Assembly: GCA_963791455.1 (NCBI GenBank)
Contig: CAWBSM010000002.1
Location: 620,001 to 684,000, forward strand
From: Bog-473 sp963791455
GTDB taxonomy: Bacteria > Actinomycetota > Acidimicrobiia > Acidimicrobiales > RAAP-2
DNA length: 64,000 bases
Direction: 5' to 3'
A program made the position numbers and the translations under genes. The notes beneath the pieces were generated by a model. It had not been told where the DNA came from. It saw nothing but the letters and a program-made list of their open reading frames with translations, and did no database searches. This document shows, one piece after another, positions 1 to 8,518 of this stretch. Numbering within the stretch: position 1 is the stretch's first letter; each line of letters begins with the position of its first letter.

Positions 1-224
1 CTCCCCGCACACAGGAGGCACGCCTGCACCGCGACGCACAGCACCTGGGTCTGGTGAGGTGCCTCGGCGTCAATGAAGACGGTGTGGCCGTCGGTCCACG
101 CCGGCATCCCCGGATCCCCGGCCGTGACCTCCAGTGGGCGACCGGCAATCGCGGAAGCCAGAAGTGTGAATCGGTCACTGGCGTCGACCTCAGCGTGCAC
201 TGTGTCCTCCGTAGCGCCGCTCAT
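1..224 (-). CDS. N-terminal part of a VWA/NorD-like protein (runs off the window)
   Basis: A minus-strand frame starts with ATG at 222-224 behind a purine-rich GGGAGAGGGA ribosome site and stays open to the window edge, giving 74 residues. The segment around LLASAIAGRPLEV and AWTDGHTVFIDA resembles, from memory, the N-terminus of actinobacterial nitric oxide reductase activation (NorD/VWA) proteins. The VWA domain itself would lie outside the window, so the name is tentative. An ISL3 element ends about 100 bases upstream of the start and may have separated the gene from its original promoter. Confidence 0.5.
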   Translation of the reverse strand, partial: MSGATEDTVHAEVDASDRFTLLASAIAGRPLEVTAGDPGMPAWTDGHTVFIDAEAPHQTQVLCVAVQACLLCAG

Positions 225-327
225 GTTCCCTCTCCCGAAGAGGAGATCGATCCACGCCAGTCATCAGGATTGACCCGTCGACAACGCACGATGAACGGAG
301 GAAGCCTAGAGAGGAACAACTATTTGG

Positions 328-1753
328 GGCTCTTCGGATTTCAGCGGGGAGTCCCTGGTGAGCGGGGTCACCCAGAAATAGGCGAAGGCGCTTCAGGCTT
401 GTGGTGTGAGCCAACAACCAAGAAGCACCTTCGTCCTTGTCCACCCTAGTGAGATCCTCGCCGCCCTGGTGGGTCTCAAAGATGTCCGCGTTCTCGCCTA
501 CGAACGCCTCGGACCCGACGTCGAACTCATGGTCGAGCAGGTGGTCGCTGAGGTGTCGTGTCCAATCTGTCGAGGGCCGGCCCAGGTCAAAGAACGCCCG
601 GTCGTGCACTACGTCGACCTCCCCGTCTACGGGGTGCCGATGAGCCTGGCCTGGAAGAAGCACCGGATGCGCTGCGCGAACCCGACGTGTCCCAAGAGGT
701 CCTGGGTCCTCTCTGACCACCGCATCGCGGCCAAGAACTGCTTGTTGACGACGCGCGCGGCCAAGTGGGCCACGGTCCAAGTCGGCGGGGGCCGCACCGT
801 CTCAGAAGTGGCGGCCGAACTCTCTTGTGACTGGCACACGGTCAACGACGCCGTGTGCACCTATGGCGAGGCCTTGCTCGCGGCGGATCGCAAGCGCTTG
901 AACAAGACCACGGCCATCGGCCTCGACGAGACCTCCTTCGTCAAGCTCTCGACGAGGAGCCACACCGACTACGCCACCACGGTGGCCGACGTGGAGAACC
1001 ACCAGATCATCGAGATCCTCCCGACCCGCAAATACACCGATGTGGCGGGCTGGATCGACAAGCAACCGAGGTCTTGGAAGGAGCGGATCCGTTTCGGGGC
1101 CCTCGACATGTCGGCGACCTATGCGGCTGTCTACACGGTCATGTTGCCCAAAGCGGACCAGGTGGTCGACCCTTTCCACGTCATTTCGCTGGCCAATCGC
1201 AGCCTCGACGCGGTCCGCCGGCGGGTGCAGAACGAGCAGACCGGGCACCGCGGACGCAGAGACGATCCGCTCTATCGGGCGCGGCGCGTCCTGCTGCGCG
1301 GCGAGGAGACCCTCGACCCCGCCGCCGCCGAGCGTCTGTGGTCACTGCTCGAGCTCGGGGATCCCGGTGCCGAGGTCGCCATCGCCTACCGGGTCAAAGA
1401 ACGACTACGCGACTTCTATCGAACGCGCGACCCCGAGATGGCCAAAGCGATGCTGAGAGAGCTCGAGGCGCACTGCCGCCGTCGCACCATGCCGCCCGAG
1501 ATCCAAAGGCTCGGTCGCACCATTCGGGCCTGGTTCGACAAGATCGCCAACTACCACCTGGCCCGGGTCTCGAACGGTCCGACCGAAGCGCTCAACAACC
1601 TGATCAAGCGCATCAAGCGGATCGGCTTCGGGTTCCGCAACTTCGAGAACTACCGCATCCGAGCCCTGCTCTACGCCGGCAAGCCGAACTGGCGTGTGCT
1701 CGGCTCGATCGTCGTCCAGTGAGGTCCGCGACCCCGCCAGATTCCGAAGAACC
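328..1753 (+). mobile_element. ISL3-family insertion sequence, about 1.43 kb
   Basis: The element is bounded by imperfect inverted repeats of about 22 bases. The left end at 328-349 reads GGCTCTTCGGATTTCAGCGG and the right end at 1732-1753, read in reverse, starts GGTTCTTCGGAATCTGGCGG. GG-CTCTTCGG-type ends fit the ISL3 family, and the single enclosed gene is an ISL3 transposase. I could not identify a convincing 8-base target duplication. It lies between the start of the partial VWA/NorD-like gene and tRNA-Gly. Both ends and the transposase look intact, so it may be a recent arrival. Confidence 0.8.
406..1722 (+). CDS. ISL3-family transposase
   Basis: This 438-residue DDE transposase would cut and rejoin the ends of the surrounding IS. 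An N-terminal zinc finger is visible (C52, C55, C90, C95), followed by a helix-turn-helix-like region around 130-155. The catalytic core has the first Asp in GLDETSF (about D174), a second in GALDMSATY and the VDPFHV segment, and the Glu lies in NGPTEALNNLIKRIK near residue 402. The C-terminal GFGFRNFENYRIRALLY stretch is typical of ISL3 proteins. Length is as expected for the family and no frame break is present. The start is GTG; upstream ribosome-binding sequence is weak, which is common in transposases. Confidence 0.93.
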   Translation: MSQQPRSTFVLVHPSEILAALVGLKDVRVLAYERLGPDVELMVEQVVAEVSCPICRGPAQVKERPVVHYVDLPVYGVPMSLAWKKHRMRCANPTCPKRSWVLSDHRIAAKNCLLTTRAAKWATVQVGGGRTVSEVAAELSCDWHTVNDAVCTYGEALLAADRKRLNKTTAIGLDETSFVKLSTRSHTDYATTVADVENHQIIEILPTRKYTDVAGWIDKQPRSWKERIRFGALDMSATYAAVYTVMLPKADQVVDPFHVISLANRSLDAVRRRVQNEQTGHRGRRDDPLYRARRVLLRGEETLDPAAAERLWSLLELGDPGAEVAIAYRVKERLRDFYRTRDPEMAKAMLRELEAHCRRRTMPPEIQRLGRTIRAWFDKIANYHLARVSNGPTEALNNLIKRIKRIGFGFRNFENYRIRALLYAGKPNWRVLGSIVVQ

Positions 1754-1821
1754 GTCAATCCTCAGGTCGAGAACCACACTCCGACTAACCAAATGGAACA
1801 ACAGGCTCTGACCTGCTAGAA

Positions 1822-1896
1822 TGGAGCGGAAGACGGGATTCGAACCCGCGACCCTCACCTTGGCAAGGTGATGCGCTACCGCTGCGCCACTTCCGC
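1822..1896 (-). tRNA. tRNA-Gly(GCC)
   Basis: Read on the minus strand, a GCGGAAG acceptor arm at 1890-1896 pairs with CTTCCGC at 1826-1832. The D arm, a TCACC/GGTGA anticodon stem with loop TTGCCAA (anticodon GCC at 1862-1864), and a GCGGG-TTCGAAT-CCCGT T arm are all present. The 3' CCA is encoded at 1822-1824. The right end of the ISL3 element lies about 70 bases from its 3' end. Confidence 0.96.
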
Positions 1897-2034
1897 GTTG
1901 GATGTCACTTTATCGCGTCGGCCGTCCTGGGTCCGGAGTAGCCGTCGCAACTGGGCCTGCTCGCCCTCCGCTCGAAAACAGCCTGGACCCGGGCGCCTAG
2001 TCCTTTCGATCCGAGCCTCGCTAGATTCTGCTTC

Positions 2035-2814
2035 GTGCGCCATGACGAGACCACGACCATCTTGAGCGGCTCATTCGGCGCCGTCGCCGAGGAGTACAAC
2101 AGGCTCCGGCCGGGGCCGGCGCCGGCGGCGTTGGACTGGCTGCTCCCTGAAGGGGCCACCGACGTCCTCGAGATTGGAGCCGGAACCGGCATCCTCACGC
2201 GGCTTCTGGCGCAACGGCTCGAGCACGTCACCGCGCTCGAGCCAGATGAGAGGATGCGGACCGTCCTGACCGCGAACGATGCCGGTATTGAGATCGTGGC
2301 CGGCCGGGCGGAGGAGATCCCCAAAGCAAGCTCCTCCTTCGATGTTGTCATTGCGGCGTCGGCTTGGCATTGGGTCGACGAGGAGCGCGGCGTGCCCGAG
2401 GCTGCGCGTGTCCTGCGCCCAGCCGGGCGCCTTTCGCTCGTGTGGAGCGGGCCCGACCGCTCTGTCGACTGGATGCGGTCGCTGTGGGCCGGTGGCATCG
2501 TTTTCAGCCCCGAAGAGCAAGCCGCCGTGGACGAGGGTCGCCGACGGAGGCACGCGGTCAACGTCGGCGTCGACGACGGCAGCCCGTTTCTCGCGCCCGA
2601 GACCGCCCTCTTCCGTTGGACCAGGCCCATGACCAAGGCGGACCTCGTGGCCTTGTCCACCACCTACAGCTCGGTTATCACTATGGAGGATGCGGGCCGC
2701 CAACAACATCTCGAAGCCATGACGCGCTTTCTCGACACGGTTGAAGATTTCGCCGGGCTAGATGTTCTTGACGTCCCGATGCGCTCTTATTGCTGGCGGG
2801 CGACCAAACGCTGA
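2035..2814 (+). CDS. class I SAM-dependent methyltransferase
   Basis: This 259-residue soluble protein has the class I methyltransferase fold. Motif I is VLEIGAGTG at about 44-52, with an acidic residue at the end of strand 2 (TALEPDE) and the later segments SFDVVIAASAWHWV and AARVLRPAGRLSLVW. The opening SFGAVAEEYNRLRPG is typical of the UbiE/Methyltransf_11-like group that modifies small molecules. The substrate cannot be told from sequence. It stands alone between tRNA-Gly and a small secreted protein. The start is GTG without a strong ribosome site, so the true start could be a few codons away. Confidence 0.82.
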   Translation: MRHDETTTILSGSFGAVAEEYNRLRPGPAPAALDWLLPEGATDVLEIGAGTGILTRLLAQRLEHVTALEPDERMRTVLTANDAGIEIVAGRAEEIPKASSSFDVVIAASAWHWVDEERGVPEAARVLRPAGRLSLVWSGPDRSVDWMRSLWAGGIVFSPEEQAAVDEGRRRRHAVNVGVDDGSPFLAPETALFRWTRPMTKADLVALSTTYSSVITMEDAGRQQHLEAMTRFLDTVEDFAGLDVLDVPMRSYCWRATKR

Positions 2815-3213
2815 CCGTGCGACGAGATTCGTGGGCACCGCGGATCCCGTGCCAAAGGTCCCCTGATCCTTTCATCCCGATCCTGCGCTCCATACCGCGC
2901 TGGACCAGTTTCTACCGGCTGATCTGGCGCCGTCACTACCGCGCACCGGCTGCGGTGGCCTGACGTACTTCCGAGCACGCCGGGCCGTCGGCTGTGAAGC
3001 ACCGTCAGATACCCTGTGCAGCGGCGCCACATTCCCTGTGACGGCGCGCCGGCGAACGCCGCGCCCGGACCTGTGAATCGTCACCTGTTCTTCAGGTAAC
3101 TGTTCGCGCACGCCTACTCCATATTGCGGTGGGGCTCAGATCCATGGAGCACCGTATGCAGTGCCGGCCCGGACGGGTTGGTGTCACACACGAAAGGAAA
3201 GGGCAAGACCACC
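2815..3213. other. intergenic region without a recognisable gene
   Basis: About 400 bases between the methyltransferase and the small secreted protein. I see no supported coding frame or RNA gene. A small hairpin with ACCTG/CAGGT arms lies at 3083-3097, and the last 30 bases hold the GAAAGGAAAGG ribosome site of the next gene. A promoter for that gene probably lies here but I cannot point to clear boxes. Confidence 0.4.
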
Positions 3214-3540
3214 ATGCAGATCCGCCTTCGCAACGTGTTGGCCATCGGTGCGCTGACCTCCGGGCTCCTGGCCGGAGGTGCGTTGGTCGCCGACGCCGCC
3301 ACCACGTCGACCACCACGGGCAACTCGGGGACGAGCTCCACGACGAACCCGTCGACGTCCTCCCCGTCGTCGAGCTCGAGCAGCGGCAACTCCGGGTCAA
3401 CCAGCACGGGCTCGGGATCGTCGAGCCCGTCGTCCGGCTCGAGCTCCAGCTCGACCGGCTCCGGCTCCACCGCCACCCACAACTGTCCCAACATGGGCAG
3501 CGGCTCGGGGACCCACACCGGGGCACCCTCGGGCTCATAA
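3214..3540 (+). CDS. small secreted Ser/Thr/Gly-rich protein
   Basis: This 108-residue protein starts at ATG 3214 behind GAAAGGAAAGG. Residues 1-28 form a signal peptide (basic MQIRLRN, hydrophobic core, cleavage near VADAA). The mature protein is almost entirely Ser, Thr and Gly, ending in a short HNCPNMGSG segment with a single Cys. The low-complexity body suggests an extended, perhaps O-glycosylated surface or secreted peptide. I recognise no domain. Similar tails (HNCPNMG) occur in small secreted proteins of high-GC actinobacteria as far as I recall, but no function is known to me. Confidence 0.7.
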   Translation: MQIRLRNVLAIGALTSGLLAGGALVADAATTSTTTGNSGTSSTTNPSTSSPSSSSSSGNSGSTSTGSGSSSPSSGSSSSSTGSGSTATHNCPNMGSGSGTHTGAPSGS

Positions 3541-3652
3541 GCGCCTGGACGGAATCCCTGGACCCCGTTGAGGAGGGCGATGCGGCGCTGTTGCCAGGCG
3601 GCCCGCAGCGCCCGCCTCTCGGGTCCGGAACGGAACACCGCCCGTCTGATGG

Positions 3653-5098
3653 CTAGGCGGTCGCTCCCTGCGCGTCGAGGGCGCAGGCCACCAATTCGCC
3701 GAGCGCGTCGTCGATGTGCTCGGCCACCTCGTCGAGCTCGGGAATCAGCCTGCGGCAGGCCAGCAAGCCGAAGAACACCCGGTCGAGATACGAGAACACC
3801 GTCACGTTGACGCCGATCCCCTCGGCGATCGGTCCGACCGGGAACATCCCGACGACGCGGCTGCCGGCGCAGAAGAGGGAGAAGTCGGGTCCTCGCACGC
3901 TCGACACGAGCACGTTCGACAACGGTCGTACCTTGTCGAACAGCCGGGTTCCGGCGACGGCCCGCGCCAGGCGCGACGCCAGCGCCGGGAGCGCCACCTG
4001 GGCCAGCCCGCCGGTCAGTCGTCCCCGGTGCGCCTTCTCCTGTTCTTTGGCCAGCCGAGCCGATTCCGAGATCGCTTCGAGCCGGCGCACCGGGTCGTCG
4101 ATGTCGTTCGCCAGCGCGACCAGCATGCCCGAGACCTGGTTGCCCAGCTCCTCTTCCAGGCCTTCAGGACGCGTCGAGACGGGCACCATGGCCACCAGGG
4201 GCGGCTGGCCGGTCTCTTCTTTGCGTGCGTCGAGCAGGCGCCGCAAGCCGCCCGAGACGCCGGCCAGGATGACGTCGTTCACCGTCGCCCCGAAGACCCG
4301 GCCCACCAGCTTCACGTCGTCGAGCGGGAGGGACAGCGACGCGTACCGTTTCCGGTTGGAGACCGCGCCGTTGAACGAGGTCCGGGGCGCGGCAAAGAAA
4401 CCCGGAGGCGGCTGCTCCCCTCGGGACACCAGCTCCCGTTTGCGCGTCCCGAGGTCCGTCACCGCCTCCACTCCGGCCTGGAGCGTGCTCAGCGTCGCAC
4501 CCGGCTGTCGGGCCAGCGAAGAGGCCGCGTGTCGGAGCATCTGCGCATTGGACGGCAGCGCCGGCGGGTTCCACTCCGAAGGCAGCGGCACGACGCGCGT
4601 TCTCGGCGTGAGGTCGAGGAAGGCGGCCAGGACGGAGGCGCCGCTCACCCCGTCGAGGATGGCGTGATGCACCTTGGCCACCAGCGCCGTGCGATCACCC
4701 TGGAGACCCTCGACCACGTACATCTCCCACAGCGGCCGGTTGGCGTCGAGCGGCCGGCTCATCACCGCGGCCACGAAGGCGTCCAGCTCGGCCTTGCCTC
4801 CAGGCGACGGCAAGCTGGCCCGGCTCAGGTGGTCGTCGAGCTCGAAGTCGGGGTCGTCCACCCAGACCGGGTGGTGCAGTCCGAAGGGCACCCGGATGGC
4901 TCGCTGCCGGAAGGGGGTGATCTGGGGGAGCCGCTGTTGGATGACCCCGCGGATCTGGGCGTAACGGGTCGACGGCGAGAAGAGCGACCGGGTGCCCTCG
5001 GGCGGGTCCAGCAAAAGCGCGACGCCCACGTGCATGGGCGTGGTGGGTGTCTCGAGCGAGAGGAAGGCGGCGTCGATGCCGGCCAGGGACCGCATCAC
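3653..5098 (-). CDS. wax ester synthase/diacylglycerol acyltransferase (WS/DGAT)
   Basis: This 481-residue acyltransferase would join acyl-CoA to diacylglycerol or a long-chain alcohol to make storage triacylglycerol or wax ester. The catalytic HHxxxDG motif is present as VHHAILDG (H144, H145, D149). Other family signatures are PLWEMYVVEGL before it, NDVILAGVSGGLRRLL in the middle, and NVLVSSVRGPDFSLFCAG plus GIGVNVTVFSYLDRVFFGLLA at the C-terminus. Length is normal for the family. The start MM at 5098 could equally be the second Met. It is encoded next to the dUTPase gene on the same strand, with no functional link apparent. Confidence 0.92.
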   Translation of the reverse strand: MMRSLAGIDAAFLSLETPTTPMHVGVALLLDPPEGTRSLFSPSTRYAQIRGVIQQRLPQITPFRQRAIRVPFGLHHPVWVDDPDFELDDHLSRASLPSPGGKAELDAFVAAVMSRPLDANRPLWEMYVVEGLQGDRTALVAKVHHAILDGVSGASVLAAFLDLTPRTRVVPLPSEWNPPALPSNAQMLRHAASSLARQPGATLSTLQAGVEAVTDLGTRKRELVSRGEQPPPGFFAAPRTSFNGAVSNRKRYASLSLPLDDVKLVGRVFGATVNDVILAGVSGGLRRLLDARKEETGQPPLVAMVPVSTRPEGLEEELGNQVSGMLVALANDIDDPVRRLEAISESARLAKEQEKAHRGRLTGGLAQVALPALASRLARAVAGTRLFDKVRPLSNVLVSSVRGPDFSLFCAGSRVVGMFPVGPIAEGIGVNVTVFSYLDRVFFGLLACRRLIPELDEVAEHIDDALGELVACALDAQGATA

Positions 5099-5126
5099 CT
5101 CTTCTTAGCCTCTTCCGGCGCCGCCG

Positions 5127-5569
5127 TCATGTGCCGGTATGCCCGAAGCCCCCTTCGCCCCGCTCCGACTGCCCCAGCGCGTCCTCGGCCACCAGCGCGA
5201 AGGCCGCCGTCTCGACCCGGACCAGCACCAGCTGGGCGATGCGGTCGCCGCGGTTGACCGTGTAGTCGTGCTCGGGATCGTGGTTCACCAACACGACCCG
5301 CAGCTCGCCGCGGAATCCAGAGTCCACCAATCCGGGGGCGTTGAGGCAGGTCACCCCGTGCCGCGCCGCCAGGCCGCTCCGAGGGAGCACCAGACCGGCG
5401 TACCCGGGCGGGATCGCCACGGCCACGCCCGTCGGCAGCGTGGCCCGTCCGCCCCGCCGGACCAGCACCGCCCCGGTGCGGGCGATGAGATCGGCCCCGG
5501 CGTCGCCCTCGCCGCGTAGCTGGGCGCCGGTAGGTCGGCGTCGAGCTGGTACAGCGGGACGCGCAGCAT
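5127..5569 (-). CDS. dut: dUTP diphosphatase, frameshifted near 5515
   Basis: dUTPase hydrolyses dUTP to dUMP, keeping uracil out of DNA. All five motifs are visible in one frame: GDAGADL, PRSGLAARHG, the GLVDSGFRGELRV substrate loop, RGDRIAQLVL and the C-terminal RGEGGFGHTG arm. The natural N-terminus MLRVPLYQLDADLPAPSYA, starting at ATG 5567-5569, lies in another frame. The two join if one base is added around 5513-5516, after TAC-GC. The frame carrying the motifs does stay open upstream of 5569, but its translation there looks unlike dUTPase. An assembly error seems more likely than loss of an important housekeeping enzyme. Confidence 0.87.
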
Positions 5570-5632
5570 CGCCGGACATTACAAGCACGGCCTCGAGACC
5601 GGTCCGGTGACCGACCGGTAGCATGCCGGCGC

Positions 5633-6193
5633 ATGCTGGCTTGGATCGATCTCGAGATGACTGGGCTCGATCCGGCGCGTCACACCATCGTCGAGATCGC
5701 CTCCCTCGTCACCGACGACGACCTGGACCTCGTCGAGGAGGGTCCCGACCTGGTGGTGCATGCCTCGCCCGAGCAGCTGGCCGCCATGGAAGACTACGTG
5801 CGCACCATGCACACCCGTTCGGGGCTGGTGGCCGACGTGGAAGTGTCGACCCTGACCCTCGCCGAGGCTGGCGCCCAGACGCTGGCCTTCCTGAAAAATC
5901 ACATTCACCAGGCTCACACGGTGCCCCTGGCCGGCAACTCCATCGGGACCGACCGGCGCTTCCTGGCGACACAGCTGCCGGAGATCGAGGATTACCTCCA
6001 CTACCGATCCGTCGACGTCTCGACGGTCAAGGAACTGTGCCGGCGTTGGCAGCCCGAGATCTACAAGGCGGCGCCGGTCAAGAAGGGGGGCCACCGAGCG
6101 CTGCAGGACATTCGCGAGAGCGTCGCCGAGCTGGCCTACTACCGTACCGCCCTCTTCAACCACTCTTCCGCTTCAAAAAAGGGGGCCACGTGA
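5633..6193 (+). CDS. orn: oligoribonuclease
   Basis: This 186-residue DEDD-family 3'-5' exoribonuclease degrades di- to pentaribonucleotides, finishing mRNA decay and recycling pGpG. Visible exonuclease motifs are WIDLEMTGLDP near the N-terminus (ExoI), AGNSIGTDRRFL (ExoII) and HRALQDIRESVAELAYYR (ExoIII, with the catalytic His and Asp). Length matches the family. It starts with ATG 5633 and diverges from the dUTPase gene with about 60 bases between starts. Its stop overlaps the GTG start of the following acyl-CoA synthetase (GTGA), so the two are probably translated together. Confidence 0.95.
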   Translation: MLAWIDLEMTGLDPARHTIVEIASLVTDDDLDLVEEGPDLVVHASPEQLAAMEDYVRTMHTRSGLVADVEVSTLTLAEAGAQTLAFLKNHIHQAHTVPLAGNSIGTDRRFLATQLPEIEDYLHYRSVDVSTVKELCRRWQPEIYKAAPVKKGGHRALQDIRESVAELAYYRTALFNHSSASKKGAT

Positions 6194-7985
6194 GCGCGAG
6201 CAACAGGGACACGCCGTCGATGTCGATCGCCGAGGCCAACGGGGCGCTCACTGCGCCCGGCCAGCTCTTCGAGATGGAAGTGCTCGACATCCGCGGCGTG
6301 CCGACGCGGACATGGAAGCACGCCCCGCTCTCGTTACGCGCCATCCTCGACATGTCGCACGCCCACGGCGACGCCACCTTCCTCGTCTACGAAGACGAGC
6401 GGACGACCTTCGCCGAGCACTACCGCATCGCGTGCACGCTCGCCCACCGGCTCCGCTCCACCTTCGGCATCGAGCAGGGTGATCGCGTGGCCATCATCAT
6501 GCGCAACCTGCCGGAGTGGGTGATGGCCTTCTGGGCGGCCACGATCGCCGGCGCCATCGTGGTGCCGTTGAACGCGTGGTGGAGCGGGGAGGAACTGCGC
6601 TACGGGCTCGAGGATTCCGGCTCGAAGGTCGCCTTCGTCGACACCGAGCGGGCCGAGCGCATCCGCCCCTTCCTCGGCGGGCTCTCCGCACTCGGCGCCG
6701 TCGTGATCGCCGACGAACACCGGACCGGGCGCACGGCCCCGCTGGCCGTCGACGAGGCGCCCGACGGAGCGACACCGGTGGCCGAGTGGCCCTTCAGCCT
6801 CGCGTTGGGCAGCGTGGACGAGGCCGCCTCGCCGCCCGACCTCAGCATCGATCCGGAGGACGACGCCACCATCTTCTACACGTCGGGGACCACCGGTCGG
6901 CCCAAGGGCGCCGTGGGTACACACCGCAACATGTGCACCAACCTGATGAGCCTGTTCTTCATCAACAGCCGCGGCGGGATGCGCTTCGGATCGCCGGCAT
7001 TGGAGTCCCTCGGCGAGAAGGCGCAGCCGGCTTTCCTGCTCTCCGTGCCGTTGTTCCACGCCACCGGTTGCCATTCGGTGATGGTCTCGAACGTCGCCGC
7101 GGGCGGAAAGCTCGTGATGATGCACCATTTCGATCCCGAGCGCGCGCTCGAGCTGATAGAGCGTGAGCGCATCGGCACCTTTGGTGGTGTACCGGCCATG
7201 GTCATGCAGGTGCTCGACTCACCCAACTTCTCCAAGTACGACACCTCGTCCGTTCGCGGCGTCTCCTACGGGGGCGCACCCGCACCTCCCGACCTGGTGC
7301 GGCGTATTCGCGAGGCGTGGCCGATCGGCCAGCCCTCCAACGGCTACGGGTTGACCGAGACCTCGTCGGTCACCTCCATGAATTCGGGCGGCGACTACGT
7401 GGCCAAGCCCGAGAGCGTGGGACCCGCGGTACCGGTCTGCGACGTCGCCATCGTGCCCGAGGACTTCGCGGGCGACGAGCCTGACGACTCCCTCCCCGCG
7501 GGCCCGAGGTCCGAGGCGAACTGTGGATCAAGGGTCCCAACGTCGTGCGCGGCTACTGGAAACGGCCCGACGAGACGGCCAAGACCTTCAGCCGGGGTTG
7601 GCTCCACACCGGCGACGTGGCGCGCCTCGACGAGGAGGACTTCATCTATATCGTCGACCGGGCCAAGGACATGATCATCCGCGGCGGCGAGAACGTGTAC
7701 TCGGTCCAGGTCGAGGCCGCGCTCTTTGAGCATCCCGCCGTGGCGGACTGCGCCGTGATCGGAGTGCCCCATCCCACGCTGGGCGAGGAGGTGGGAGCCG
7801 TGGTCGTGCTCCGCCCCGGAGCCAAGGTGACCGCGGACGAGCTGGGGCTGCACGTCAAGGCGAGACTCGCCGGCTTCATGGTGCCGACGCACATCTGGTT
7901 CCGCACCGAACCTCTCCCCCGGAACCCCCAAGGGAAGGTGCTCAAACGCGAGCTGCGCGACGACCTCGTGGCGTCGGCCGACTGA
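6190..7985 (+). CDS. acyl-CoA synthetase (AMP-binding), frameshifted near 7503
   Basis: This adenylate-forming enzyme would activate a carboxylic acid as acyl-AMP and transfer it to CoA. The ATP-binding loop is YTSGTTGRPKGAVGTH (about residue 231), followed by SVPLFHATGCHS, YGGAPAP and NGYGLTETSSV. The C-terminal domain holds GWLHTGDVARLDEEDF, DRAKDMIIRGGENV and the catalytic lysine region PRNPQGKVLKREL. The frame breaks near 7500-7506, where GCGGGCCCGAGG lacks one base. Adding it joins SLPAG to EVRGELWIKGPN. Total length would be near 600 residues. The GTG start overlaps the orn stop. The fatty-acid or aromatic substrate is not evident. Confidence 0.88.
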
Positions 7986-7995
7986 TCGGGCGTCC

Positions 7996-8358
7996 TCAGG
8001 ACTGGCCGGGGCGCCGTCCGGTGAGGCCGAGCAGCCGGTCGAGCAGCGGCGCGTCGTCGGCCACCGGGACAGCCGCCGGGAAGACGCCGATGGACCGCCA
8101 CTCCTCGGCGTGCGGGTTCACCTCGCCCCAGATGTCCTGCACGAGCTCCTCCGGCAGGTCAGGATCCACCCCGATCTCCCGGGCGATGTCGTGCGCCCGC
8201 AGGGCACGGAACGAGTTGATCTGCCAGAAGTACTCGCGCACGGTGTAGTCACCGAAGGACAGATGGGCCAGGTCGTCGAGGTCTGTCACGCTGCCAGCCG
8301 GTTCACTGCTCGTTCGAGCCTGCAACTTTGCCTCCGCCCCCTCCGCACCCCTCGTCAC
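7996..8358 (-). pseudogene. C-terminal fragment of a TIGR03086/maleylpyruvate-isomerase-like protein
   Basis: The frame encodes about 120 residues. The segment FGDYTVREYFWQINSFRALRAHDIAREIG, then NPHAEEWRSIGVF and DDAPLLDRLLGLTGR, matches my memory of the second half of mycothiol-dependent DinB/MDMPI proteins of about 200 residues, such as the intact relative at 48712-49281. The N-terminal half with the metal-binding His residues is missing. Upstream on the same strand is a strong AAGGAGGTGAAAG ribosome site whose GTG frame stops after eight codons (MSSLSFGR), so a deletion may have removed the middle. It could also be a genuine short protein starting at 8289 or 8358. Confidence 0.5.
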
Positions 8359-8518
8359 CGAGACGCACTGGGCATCGGCTACTGAACTTCAACGACCAAA
8401 GCTCAGAGAGGACACTTTCACCTCCTTGCTGACGAAATTGCCAGCCGTACCGCGCCCATGCCGGCCCAAAGGCGCATGGCACACGAGCACGCCCGAGCGT
8501 GGGGCGCGAGCAGGGTCC

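Noticed and set aside
265..1760. AGGATTGAC flanking the ISL3 element as target duplication
   Set aside because: The copies are inverted, 9 bases long and at unequal distance from the ends, so they do not fit a direct 8-base duplication.
3716..5257. Long open plus-strand frame opposite the WS/DGAT and dut genes
   Set aside because: It mirrors conserved minus-strand proteins with strong motifs. Its translation is Arg/His-rich without any domain, as expected for antisense frames at this GC content. The same applies to 23380-25233 and 45563-47155.
5500..5530. Programmed ribosomal frameshift in dut
   Set aside because: No slippery heptamer or downstream structure is evident, and seven other genes show the same kind of indel; a common artefact is simpler.
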